From Mesocentrotus franciscanus (taxonomy: Eukaryota; Echinodermata; Echinoidea; Camarodonta; Strongylocentrotidae), in contig CP137679.1 of NCBI GenBank assembly GCA_037976565.1, positions 29,456,534-29,520,533 of the forward strand: DNA of 64,000 bases. Direction: 5' to 3'. The notes under the pieces are model-generated. The model was not told the origin of the DNA and ran no database searches. It saw nothing but the letters and a program-made list of their open reading frames with translations. How positions within the stretch are numbered: position 1 is the first letter of the stretch; each line of letters starts with the position of its first letter. The position numbers were made by a program, and so were the translations under genes. This document shows, one piece after another, positions 29,608-40,800 of the stretch.

Positions 29608-31622
29608 CTGTGGAAACAACCAAACAAAAATAGAGAAAGAATTTATATCTTTGAAGGTACAAAGGATAAGTGGTCTTGAAATTTATGTTGATCTTTTGAC
29701 CTGAATAATCCTAGAATCCAAAATCAACATGTAATGAGTTACACGTAATTCTCTTATGGGTTGCATGTAAAGTGCCTAGTATGATATCAAGCTCTGATTA
29801 CTCCAAATTTATTGCGCCAACAAAACAACAGAGGGTGTCCATTTACAAAGAGACAATCCTAGCTTACAAATCTCTTGCTATGAGGGAATCTTAAGACAAA
29901 AATAAAATAAGGAGATGTGCTATGAAAGAAGATGCATGTAAGACAATGAATTAAAATGAAAGGTATTTTGAGAGAAATTATTTCTAACTATAACAATTCA
30001 CAAAAAAACAAAGTTACATATATATTCTATGAGATATAATGTATATTTCCAAAAGGAACAGTATCATAATTTATGAGAAAAACATTAAAAAGAAAGGTGC
30101 AATGAGAGCAAAGATTTTAAGAATTATTAGAATTAAAATCAATTATCATCAAAATTATCAAAAATTATGAAACTAAACTTACAGTTGATATACTACAAGA
30201 GATACATGTCTCTAAAGGAACAAGAGTTGTAGCACATTGGGTTCCAGTTACCACAATATGAGCTGCTGTGGGGTCCAAAGTGAAATTAAACTCTGAGGCT
30301 GGAAAACGGGTTCCTGTGGCTGAAAACAGAACAACAATGGAATGCTAGGATACATTGACTTGGACAACTACTTATAGAACAGAGAGTATCTTTAAAATAA
30401 TTTCATTTCGGCCCATTGAGTTTATGTTTAGCTGCCAGTACAATATAATTTCTGTATAAGTTTTACATCAACGTTACTTTTGCCTCTTGATAAACTTGAT
30501 AAAATTATGGCAAATTAAGCCAAAGTCTTACCTGAAATATTTCCTCCCATGATGACTAGCTCCTTGAGTTTAGAAGTAAACTGTGAGTCCAACCTCATGG
30601 CCAGAGCCACGTTAGTCAAAGGACCGATAGCCACGAGGGTGATCTCTCCCTGGTGCTCGTTAGCCATGCGGATCAGCGCTTCTACAGCATGCTCTGATTG
30701 GACAAGATCTCCAGAGGGAGGAGTCTCTGGGTTGGGGATATCTCCGAGGCCATCTTGTCCATGAGCTGATGTTACAGGGGCAGTGCCTAGGAAGTCTTTT
30801 GTAGTACCAGAGTATACAGGAATCTGCAGAAAAAAAGTGTAAAATGTCAGTTACCCATTTTGAATGGAATACAGTGAAACCTGTCTATAATGACCATGCA
30901 GCCAAGGAAGACAAGAAAAGTGGTCTTTAAAGGCAGGTGGTCTTTATGTATACAGGTTCCTTTAGTACATGTTTCAATGAGAAACCATTTTCAAGGGGGA
31001 AAAATGTGGTCTTTGTAGACAGGTGGTCTTTCTAAACAGGTGGTCACTATTAAAGCAGGTTTGACTGTATTTTGAAAGCTGTACAAGTGAACACCTTGTA
31101 CAGATGTCAGATGATCAGCATTCTTTCTTCAAACAAACAAAAAGTGAATAACATTTTCAGCTGCTTGTTTGTATGTTTAATATTGTGTTTTTCTTTTTAT
31201 CTCCTATCAAAACCAACATAAATTTGAGACATCCAACAGAAATTGAACAGATTGCTATGGGACACATGCATGAGTTTTTACTTGTTGTTCTCTCTACACA
31301 TAAAAAGGTACCCGGTATATGTACATTGTGTGAAGCGTGTCATACCACTCTGTACTAAATCTCATCACTTCATGCTTTTTCAATGCTGTAAGGCTGTACC
31401 CTCCACAAGAAAAGAAAGAAGAAAAAAAACTCAAAAAATGCTTACATCCAGTCGACCACACTTCTGAAGGACCCGCAGAACATTGATGGTGACCTTTTCA
31501 ACAGGTGTGTTCCCATGGACACACGTTATGCCGATAAGATTGACCCTTGGTTCAGCCATGATAGCCACGGCATCATCGATGCCTGCATCACAGTCGATTA
31601 CCATGGTGATTTTATCCTCCAT
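29275..31622 (-). CDS. Inosine-uridine preferring nucleoside hydrolase family protein
   Basis: Four exons (31622-31446, 30823-30532, 30319-30183, 29607-29275) join without a frame break into 312 residues, the usual family length. Family enzymes split the N-glycosidic bond of nucleosides to give free base and ribose. Residues 9-17 read IDCDAGIDD, the calcium/ribose-binding DxDxGxDD signature (D10, D12, D16, D17; the usual Pro is Ala). EITLVAIGPLTNVALAMR, IMGGN (N154), and ASEFNFTLDPTAAH (E166, N168) follow in the expected order. D240 in VADGCA corresponds to the last metal ligand, but the adjacent catalytic His of protozoan enzymes is Ala. There is no signal peptide, so it is probably cytosolic. 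Substrate preference cannot be read from sequence. The start ATG is the first in its open frame and directly precedes the signature. Confidence 0.92.
30183..30319 (-). CDS. Nucleoside hydrolase exon 3
   Basis: Acceptor CTGTTTTCAG, donor GTAAGT. It encodes TGTRFPASEFNFTLDPTAAH and the IVVTGTQCATTLVPLETC strand. The E-F-N triplet contacts ribose in characterised members. It ends in phase 0. Confidence 0.9.
30532..30823 (-). CDS. Nucleoside hydrolase exon 2
   Basis: Acceptor CTTTTTTTCTGCAG, donor GTAAGA. It encodes IPVYSGTTKDFLG, TSAHGQDGLGDIPNP, ALIRMANEHQGEITLVAIGP, LTNVALAM and ELVIMGGNIS. HGxDGLG and the GPLTN(V/L)A block are the most conserved stretches of the family. It ends in phase 1. 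Confidence 0.93.
30870..31069. mobile_element. Tc1/mariner-type MITE in a nucleoside hydrolase intron
   Basis: A 200-bp stretch bounded by TA dinucleotides with inverted ends TACAGTGAAACCTG and CAGGTTTGACTGTA. The interior repeats the words GTGGTCTTTA and ACAGGTGGTC several times. TA target duplication and CAGT ends suggest Tc1/mariner mobilisation. Non-coding. Confidence 0.7.
31446..31622 (-). CDS. Nucleoside hydrolase exon 1
   Basis: Residues 1-59, MEDKITMVIDCDAGIDDAV through VLRVLQKCGRLD. It ends in phase 0 before GTAAGC. It holds the DxDxGxDD metal/ribose site and the GITCVHGNTPVEKV segment that normally follows. Confidence 0.92.
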
Positions 31623-34612
31623 GATGTCATAAGCAAGGTTGTGCTGCCAAACTAAAGTCGAGTGTATGGTAGGGATCTGACAGTAATAGGGAGAATTTAA
31701 GTGAAAATAGACAATCTAAAGTCTCCATTATCTTCAAAATACGAGTACCGGTATGGGAAATTTGAAATAACATTTCTTTGTCAAAGAAATTTAACTAGAA
31801 TGGAGTCTCTCTACAAAGGCAAGCGTGCAGGGAGTTCGCTGAATTCAGTGAACTCCATGCATGTGCGCCTTAGTACACTAAACTAATGGCTATTATCGTA
31901 AAGTAAGTATCAAATTGGCAATGAGAAAACAGCTATTTCCGTGAATACAGCATGTATCAGCGTTTCCAGCAGAAGAACCAACATCACAAACTCTTGCGAG
32001 AGGTCAGCATTTTTGTAATGTAAATCACATGTTAGCTCATTATCATCAGGAACACGTGGAAGTTGATTTAACTTAAAGGTAAAGACCAGTTTTGGAAACG
32101 CCCCTCTCTCAAAAAAAATGAAATGGAAGCTCTCATTACCAATCATGTGAAAGAATATGTTTTGACTAATACGTGATACAAACTTTGGCGGGAAAGTTGG
32201 GAAACCGCCTACTAATTGATACATTTGGTAAATTATTATATCTATTGGGACCAAATAGATATCGCGCACGTGTTCGCGTAGTCCCATATACATCTTTCTG
32301 TGTACAGTGCGTGTAACTTTACGAAGACTGGGCCAAATTTCTTATCATTTTGATGATTCCAGAACCTTGCAGTACACACCAATACTTATATGCTAGATGA
32401 TCAACCTTTTCTGATCGATTCCACGTTTCTTTCACAATTCAATCGCATGACCAGAATCGCTTTCACTCCAGTATCCAATTTTCACATCTTTGCATTCTTA
32501 AATTGACCAATTTCAAAGTGCTTTGTACTAGGAGTAGAAAGAAAAGTCCAAGCACTATACTAAGCAGTGATCGACTCGAATTCAGTAGGTAGTACTAGTA
32601 CTAGTAGTAACTAGGTCTGCTCTATATACTATAGTATAGCCTTTTTTTCTAGGTGTACGTGTACGCGTGTAGATATAGTTTGTAAGGTTTTTTTGTCGGG
32701 TGTGGGAATGGATAATTACGACCATATTTTGGGTTTTGGTTTATATCACTCTTCACGCAGGGGTATGGGTGCCAATTAAGGCTAGGTGATGTAAATATCC
32801 TGAACAGGCTTTGATGAGAAACGGCATAGAAGTAGAAGAAGTATCACCTAGCCCTTGCGGCTAAAGTCAACGGGCCGCATCCATCGACCTAAGCCTGATC
32901 TGTCGGCGTACACCGACCGCAAATTCCGACTCCAGCCCAGTGCTCCAGCCCGTACCCAATTAGTTTCCAGTTTACAATTCTGTGAGGCTCTAAAACCTTG
33001 AAATTAGATGAAAAGATTAACTTACAGAATAAATTGAAGAGAGCAGAGAATGATCGGTGTGCCTTCAGTCAGAGCCTCGGGGGTAATGTGACTTCAGATG
33101 TTCCAAGAGAATATAACTAGGCCTTTACTTTAGTATTGTTGATTAAGGAATAAAGAAAAGAGTAGACTTCCGTCGCGTCGCGCGTCGTCTGCTTCTGAAA
33201 ATTACATATTGCCGAGAGATTTTACACTATAGTACTTCCGTAGTAGCGGATAAGCTGTTTTATGTTATAAAGTGATTACAAGATGTGACTTAAGCAAAGG
33301 CCAACATAACAGTTAAATCATGGAAATTGGCCTAAACACTCAAAAGTCCAGGAGATCTTGTATTTCGATCTTTCACAAAGTCAGGCGTAACGCAATTATC
33401 TTACAAATAGAGGATACATAGTACTACCTAAATCCAGATTACTACTGAATATGTTGCGTACTACTCCCCCTCTCCGTATTATAAGCTCTCTTGTTCAGCT
33501 CCTGAAAAACATGAGCTCCACTTCTTCTTCTTCTTCTGTTTTGATTCAATGGCAATTAGTCAGTTGTGACTATTGTCGCCAAATTACTTTACGTCACGTG
33601 ATTATGTCTCTCATTTTTTAAAATATTTTTTTTTAATTTTAATTTTGTATTCATCTATCTTTTAGGATACAGTGTATTATCGAAAAATAGTATCGAAAAA
33701 CTAACTCACCAAATTGACCACACTCCCCACTCAGTTTCACATGGTAATAGCGCTTGCCCTGCCCTTGTCTAAAACGATGCCATCTTACCATTTTCGGCGG
33801 ACCCGGTAACTCAGGCATAGGCTAGGGGGCGTGCGTGCACCTAAGTGTTCTGAGGGGTCCATATATATTCAATCTCAAAATTTGACAATAAGACAAAATG
33901 TATTAAAGCAAAGCTTTCGTGGGCTTGGTTAGTGTTACTATAAGCAGTGCGGATTATTTATTATATAGACATCAACACATCAACAACCTATAGAAATATG
34001 CATATAATTATATACATACATACATATGTCTCTATATTTATCTACGTACTTTATCATGCGGGCTTGTCAAAAATAAACTATTTCAAAGGAGTTTTGTAAC
34101 AATACGTAATTCAGTTGTCAGATTCCGGTGTTCACTACTTTATCGAACCTCTTGAAATTTTGAATATTCATGTTGTGATTGTTTCATATTATTATTATAA
34201 TTTTTTATATATTTTATATTCATTATTATTATTATTATTGTTTTTATTTGTATTATTATTATTATTATTACTCTTATTATTATTGCTTTTTTGTTGTTTT
34301 TTATTTGTTGTTTTATAGTTATATTTTTGATTTACTGAGTATAATTTGGCATAGGGTCATATATGATATTGTATTATGTTTTGCTATTCTTTGTTCTCTA
34401 TACACTACAAACATGCGCACCAACCAGGGGTGGGGGCGGGGGGCATGCATATGCACACCACAGGCGAGCAGATGAATGAATGAATGAATGAATGGATGGA
34501 TAGATGGACTGATGATGATGTATGGATGGATGAATGAACGCTGGGATTAATAAATTGATTATTTAAATAGCAAGAAATGTATCTGTCATGGCCTACAACA
34601 GGCCTGCAAAAA
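31623..34612. other. 5' flank of the nucleoside hydrolase gene and intergenic DNA
   Basis: No coding exon is recognised. A CpG-containing stretch near 33165-33190 (CGTCGCGTCGCGCGTCGTC) and GC-rich DNA at 32850-32940 could mark a promoter or first exon for the minus-strand gene, but no consensus promoter element was seen. A T/TTA-rich tract lies at 34185-34320 and (GAAT/GGAT)n at 34471-34535. Confidence 0.45.
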
Positions 34613-34815
34613 CAGTGGCGTAATTATGAGCAAAAAAAAATGGGGGGGGGCAGAAAAAGAAAAAAAAAAGTATAAGTTGCAAAAAAACAGTGAGAGAAAA
34701 AAACCCGGAAAATCATGTCATTTCAGTAACATTTGTAAATCACTGGTATCGAATTAGAAATAAACCACGTTTGAATTTTATTGGGGGCAACTAGCCCCCA
34801 TCAGTACACCAGCTA
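34613..34815 (+). mobile_element. CAGTGGCGTA element, forward copy of an inverted pair
   Basis: Begins CAGTGGCGTAATTATGAGCA and ends near CCCATCAGTACACCAGCTAG. Its interior (ACCCGGAAAATCATGTCATT, then CAGTAACATTTGTAAATCA, GAAATAAACCACG) reappears in reverse complement at 35066-35239. Each copy has GGGGGC-containing inverted termini. Non-autonomous DNA element, superfamily undetermined. Confidence 0.65.
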
Positions 34816-35065
34816 GTGTCAACACAACATACACTAGAACTGCTACGTGTGCGGCATCCTTGTTTAACAAGAAACAAACAAACATTAGTCTTAATTAAAA
34901 ACACTTAAAAATGGAGAAGGAATTAACAGAAGATGAAATGCGAGACCTATTATTAGTAAAGTCCCATCCAGCCTCCTGGCTTCAGTAAAAGCCTTGCCCC
35001 TTCTGAGATCAATAGTCCATCAAACAGGAAAGAACATGAGTATATAGTAGGACTATACTAATTCC

Positions 35066-35239
35066 CACCACTGGCGTACTGATGGGGGAGCAGCTGCCCC
35101 CTCCCAATTAAAACTAAAACTTGGTTTATTTCTGATTCGAGAACAATGATTTACAAATTAATGTTGCTGAAATGACATGATTTTCCGGGTTTTCTTTCTT
35201 CTGCCCCCAATTTTTTTGGGTGCTCATTACGCCACTGAT
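35066..35239 (-). mobile_element. CAGTGGCGTA element, reverse copy of an inverted pair
   Basis: Reverse complement of the element at 34613-34815, about 250 bases downstream and with opposite orientation. It ends with the complement of CAGTGGCGTAATGAGCACCC. The two copies together form a large inverted repeat. Confidence 0.65.
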
Positions 35240-36547
35240 TCCCACCCATGTCATGTTGTCGGGGTTTGTCGTGCCCCTCCCCCTCCCTCCAACATCTTGC
35301 TCCCCGCTTCCCGGTCCAGCGGAATCCTGGCTCTACATCTAAGCTGAAATATTCACAATCCGGACGGAGGTTTATAGACAAAATACGCCATTTATTCTGT
35401 TATTCAATTATATATAATATACTTGTTACTATTTGAGTTTTGTGCAATGGTATATTTTCATTTTTTATACGATAGTAGCATGCACCCACTACCAAAAGCG
35501 ATGTCATGCAAAAGTGATTATAATTCCGTCATTAATTATAAAATGCCTAAAATTTGATTAATTTGATACGCTGTTTGAGTTCACATCTGCCGTTTCAAAT
35601 TTGTATACAAGTCGTTTTTCTTCCTTCAGGATTTACTCGTACTGATTAATTACAACGATATTTCTTAAAACTCACTACTCAATATATGCGCCATTGAGTG
35701 TATATTATTTCAGTTATTATTTTAAAAGGTATTTTTATCGATTTATAAATTTAGCTACATTCCAGAGTCCAGACTGATGTTCTTGATCTAGAATGCCCTA
35801 CGATTAAAAATAAGAGAATGGGCCAGCTCGTATTCAATGTTTCACAGTCCCTCCTACGATAATATCCTACCTCCCCTTTCGCATAATGGATTACCCCTTA
35901 GTAACCACACAAGCACACGATGCAATAATGTCGCTTGCCGCTAGCAGTCATGCAATCTTGCTCTTACTGTTCAAGCGTGCAAGCAAATGGTAATGAAAAA
36001 AGCCCAAGCCATTGGGGTAAATAGTACAAAGTCTTTATTGTTAATGCATTTTGTCAATAACCGACAGTGGCAATATCTTAAGCAGCTATAGCGACAGCCA
36101 GACATGGATACCATACACACTTACAAATGCACAGGGACTATAGAGTTTACTAATTTATTAGTTCACAATTTTGATTGATGCTGGCATTTACACAGAGTGG
36201 CGCCATTCGCTAAGTTTGACAAACGGCATATACCAACCAGGCCGGTGTAGTACAGCTAGGAGAGAATAACCCGACTCTATGCTAGATAGATCGAGGTATA
36301 TCGCCAGTCAACTAATTCGAGCTCCGTAAGTCTGTTAAGATTACATGTACATATAAAATGTTTCCATCACAAGTGCAGCAATTAACACACGCGACAACTG
36401 GAAATTATGATATCAATCGTCTATATACTCCCTAAAAGAATGATTAACTTCTTAATTGATTATCAGCGGCTGTATTACTGATTATTGATAGAGGATTTGA
36501 TAGAATGAATAATTGGCGATAGCAAGTCAACGTGGTGTCTCTTGCAG
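35240..36547 (+). other. 5' flank and non-coding first exon of the PIP5KL1-like gene
   Basis: A consensus donor CTTGCAG/GTGAGTATAC at 36547/36548 and an acceptor CTTCCATTTCAG at 36775 suggest a 5' UTR exon ending at 36547. Its start is not defined. No TATA box could be placed with confidence. The remaining sequence shows no gene. Confidence 0.5.
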
Positions 36548-36955
36548 GTGAGTATACTTAATATATTTTATTTTAACTTCCCACAATGGGATGTGCTTAT
36601 AAAATTATATGGATTTTTATTATATATTCCCATATATCATCTATGTCTCACCGATTGTTCTACTTCCTCCAACTATGGATATCTCACAAAACTCCAGTGT
36701 AGCCTTTATAAGCACATTATTGTTAAGCTAAAGGGGCGATTTACTAATTACGATTTCCATTTCCTTCCATTTCAGGCCTTTGACTGTCTTGCAGATGAGA
36801 GAAGAACTATATGTATTCTCATACAAAGACAATCATCATTTCGAAAGCATCAACTCAATGCAACGTCAAGATGATAAAGTATATAGTTTAAAAACATAAC
36901 TACATGTAAAAGCCTTCGAAACAAGAAACTATGAAAGTCAAAGAAACATGTGAGG

Positions 36956-37327
36956 ATGATCGAGCCTGAGACACGATTAAAAGAGCAACAATCGTTGTAT
37001 TTTCAAGACGCGGAAAACTCAAACAAAGACATGACAGACAAAACAAATCACAATCACAAACCCAAACCTACATCGCCAGATGAAATGGAGAACCATCCCG
37101 TTGCTGATCAGGATCCTCACGAGAGGTCATCCCCGACGTCATCACCGGGTTCGTCATCAAGGAAGTACTCGAGGACCTTCAAACAGCTCGTGAAAGATGT
37201 CCGAGTGAAGATGAAGCTCAGGGGGCTGGAGGAGATCAATGATGATCACCATCTTCATAGCTTGGCATCAGCCATCAAGAAGGGGTTTCAAGGTACCCGC
37301 AAGGAACCTCAACAAGAAACGGATGAG
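36956..37327 (+). CDS. PIP5KL1: PIP5KL1-like exon 1 (coding)
   Basis: Residues 1-124, hydrophilic, with SSPTSSPGSSSRKYSRTFKQ and LHSLASAIKKGFQGTRKEP. The exon itself begins at 36776 with 5' UTR. It ends in phase 0 at GTAGGT. The first 80 residues are probably disordered. Confidence 0.85.
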
Positions 37328-40300
37328 GTAGGTTAACCCTTTGACATGCAGTCATTCCACATTCTGTGGATCTGGCTCCATGACTTTTGACTTAGAGCCT
37401 TAAAATATATACAAGATGCATGAGTAGAAACGGAAAAAATCTACACACACTGTCTCCATTTTTATTGCGTTTGACGCCAGGAATTTTGAAAAGGAAAACA
37501 AGGTTTAAAATCCTTCAATTGGCAACACATTGGGAGGTCCAAAATCTTTTTCGATAAAAATTAGATATTTTTCCACCTTTCGACTAAGTGCATACCTTTT
37601 TTATGAGACATTACATTTTATTAGAACATTGTTGGAATGAACATTTTTTTTTTTTTTTTTTTTTTTGGGGGCAATTTGAACAACAGTAAGTTATCAATTT
37701 TTTGCACTTCAAAAATTAATGTCTTAAAAATGGATATAGAAGTGTAACTATTATATTGTTTTGTCCTTTATCAAATTTGTATTGAGAAGATAAATGGTGT
37801 AGTCCGTTTTGGATATTCCAAAAATAAATGAAGACTATATCTTCATTGTTTGGCATTGAAGGGGTCACAAGCAAATGGCAAAATGGATGGTGTCCTCCCT
37901 ACCCGCACCCCTTTTCGCCACAGATTATACAAATTGCATATCTATAATCACTTTGGGATATTCCAAAAATAGGCTTTCAGTTTGTCGTTTTGACCTACTA
38001 GGCTACTACCGAACTACATCAATGGTAGAGAGACGGTCTTTTACATTATAAGGCTGCACAAATCAATGGTCATAATTATGCACATACTGCGATATTGTTG
38101 TTTATGGCTTAATAATAATAGTTATAAATATATATGTGACTGGATTGAATATCTATTCTCCTTTTTTATTTCTCTCTCTCTCTAGTTTACCATTGATTTG
38201 ATGAATATCGTTCTGTTCTCGTCTTTCTACACTTTAAATAATTGTTTTTCTTCTTTTAATTATATAGGAGTCTCTCGAATCTGACGATTATGGTGAGGTT
38301 GGCGAACACTTAATCCCCATGGAAAACAAAAATAAGGTACTTATTTATGACCTATCAGCATTATAATGCGATATCATTCAGTCAACTACCGAGTTAATCG
38401 GGTTTTTAAAATATTTTTTAATATAATTATAAAGGATGTTTATCGACTTGCGTCAATAGTCTTCCTTTCTTTACTTCGTAACATGTCAATATATAGTTTA
38501 ACATATACGGTGATTAAAAGATGTATTTCCTATTTGAGGACTGTCTCCATAGCTCAACTAGAGTGGACATGATTATATATCAGAAAGTAATATGAATATA
38601 AGATAATAAATTTAAATAAAACTTTCTAAATGTTTGTTCTCGACCCTGATTTTTGTTTTAAGACGTGATAATCCTATCAAATCATATTTTATAGAAAGCT
38701 GTATTCAGATACTACGCACCGAATGTATTCAGAGATCTCCGAAGTTTGTTAGACATCTCATGTCATGAGTTCTACGATCGCCTTGCTAAAGAACCATACA
38801 TCCAGTATAAAAGCAACTCAAGAAGTGGACAAATCTTCTTTATGACGTAAGTATACAGGTCTTTGGTGATGCATTTTCTAGGATACGAAATTCAAGAAGG
38901 GGCTATAACGTATATTCCCTCATAGCAACAACCCTTTAAAAAAGTATACAGTATTCATAAAATATATATCCTTACCAAGTTTTGTAATTTTTAAAGTATT
39001 AAAACTATGTGATAAATTTCTTTGTCTAGACTTATGTTTCTCGAGAATGTGACATACAAACGCTTAAATCTAACAGTATTCAACAAAGGCTCCAATTGAA
39101 CCAGTTCACCTTTCCTTTTTGAGTTACGAAAAACACAAAATACATCAAATTTACAAGGAGTATGGATAATTCAGTTGTTAAATAATGGCTTACTATCCTC
39201 ATTCTCTTGATTAATCACCATGATAAGAAGTTGAATGATGATGACGACGACGGCAAGGACAATTTTCTTAGAATAATATTCTTTTTTCATTTTCTTTTCT
39301 TGCCACTTGATTACAAAATTGAGAACACTTTGTTGTCTGCGATTTAACCTAACACCCCCACCTTTAAAACAGGATTATCATCAACGCCCCTGGTCGCACC
39401 GGCAATATCGTTGGACAATATTCTTAATAAGCGGCGTCAGTACGTCATCGAGGAGAGGGCATGGCTTCGTATTTTAGCTACTATGGTAACCTTGCGATGT
39501 GATGTTGATCTTCGGCGCTCGATGTTTATACAAATTATTATATGACTACCAGTAGCATAATACAGAGGGTACCCCCCCCCAATCGCATTGGCAAGAAGGC
39601 GGAGAAGAGAGGGGGAGAGATGCATGGATTTGAAAAAGGGAGGAAGAAAATCCCTTAACCACCCCCGCCCCCTCTTTTCAAATAGTCCATCCCCTCCCAT
39701 TGGCGCTATGCAGTGCAAGTTACTCTGTAACTATGACCTTTTAAGAATCATTTTCTTACGTCTATTTTGATGGAAGCCACATCATGCTTTACCGTCTGAC
39801 ATTTCTCTAATGCTCATTATTTCCTTTGCAGTAATGATAAGCGGTACTTCCTGAAGACAGAGAACAGAAGAGACGCCAAAGTGCTTCTTCACATTCTTCC
39901 CGATTACGTCACTCATCTTATGAACTACCCCCACTCACTGCTTGTTAGAATACACGGACTCTATTTCATCAAGCTACCGGGAAAGAAAGGGGTAGGTTGC
40001 TACTCTGGTCCCCCCCTCCCCCCGGCTGCAAAATGAAACATACCATTTAATGAAAAATATGAGACACCCTATTATGCATGTCATAATATTTGTATATATT
40101 TTCGCATTTCAAATTGTCCATGTTAACCAAATTGATTCCAACCTAATTAGTCCCTGTGTGCTATCATTAGTTGTGTTTTTTTTTAACTAAATGAAAAACG
40201 TGCAAACTAAGTTCAATTTCCAAGATATAATGGTCGACTTCCTCTGTCTGCTGATATAATGTATGTATACGAACACAAGAGCGTAAGATTTTTGCTCAGT

Positions 40301-40763
40301 ACTTGATGTTGATTTTGCTTTTAAATAACAAGAATATATTATTAACTACTTGTCATTTTGCTCACCAACTGAAATTTTAAAAGTTTGAAATAATTTGAAA
40401 AGCCAAAGGTGTCAAAGGTTAGGGATGTTTTGACGTTTGATTAACTTAACAATAACACCGTAACTACATTAATCAATTTCCTCTTTACGCTCCATCGGTG
40501 ATTAGATGATAATTCTTATATTTTCTTCCTCAGAAATTTTTTTCTGTGATGCAGAGTGTATTTCCTCCCGAAGAGGGCAATAACAGGTGAGATTGAAATA
40601 TTTTGTCTTCCTAAATATTTCCATGAGTCCCATTTTTAAATATGATCAACATTAATCCAACTAAAAGATCTTTCCAGACATAAAGCTTGGTATTGCCTAT
40701 TTCAAGGTTTTTTTTAATAATTTACACAGACTCAGAAAAATGTCATTTTTCAAAGTTATAATC

Positions 40764-40800
<37 letters not shown>

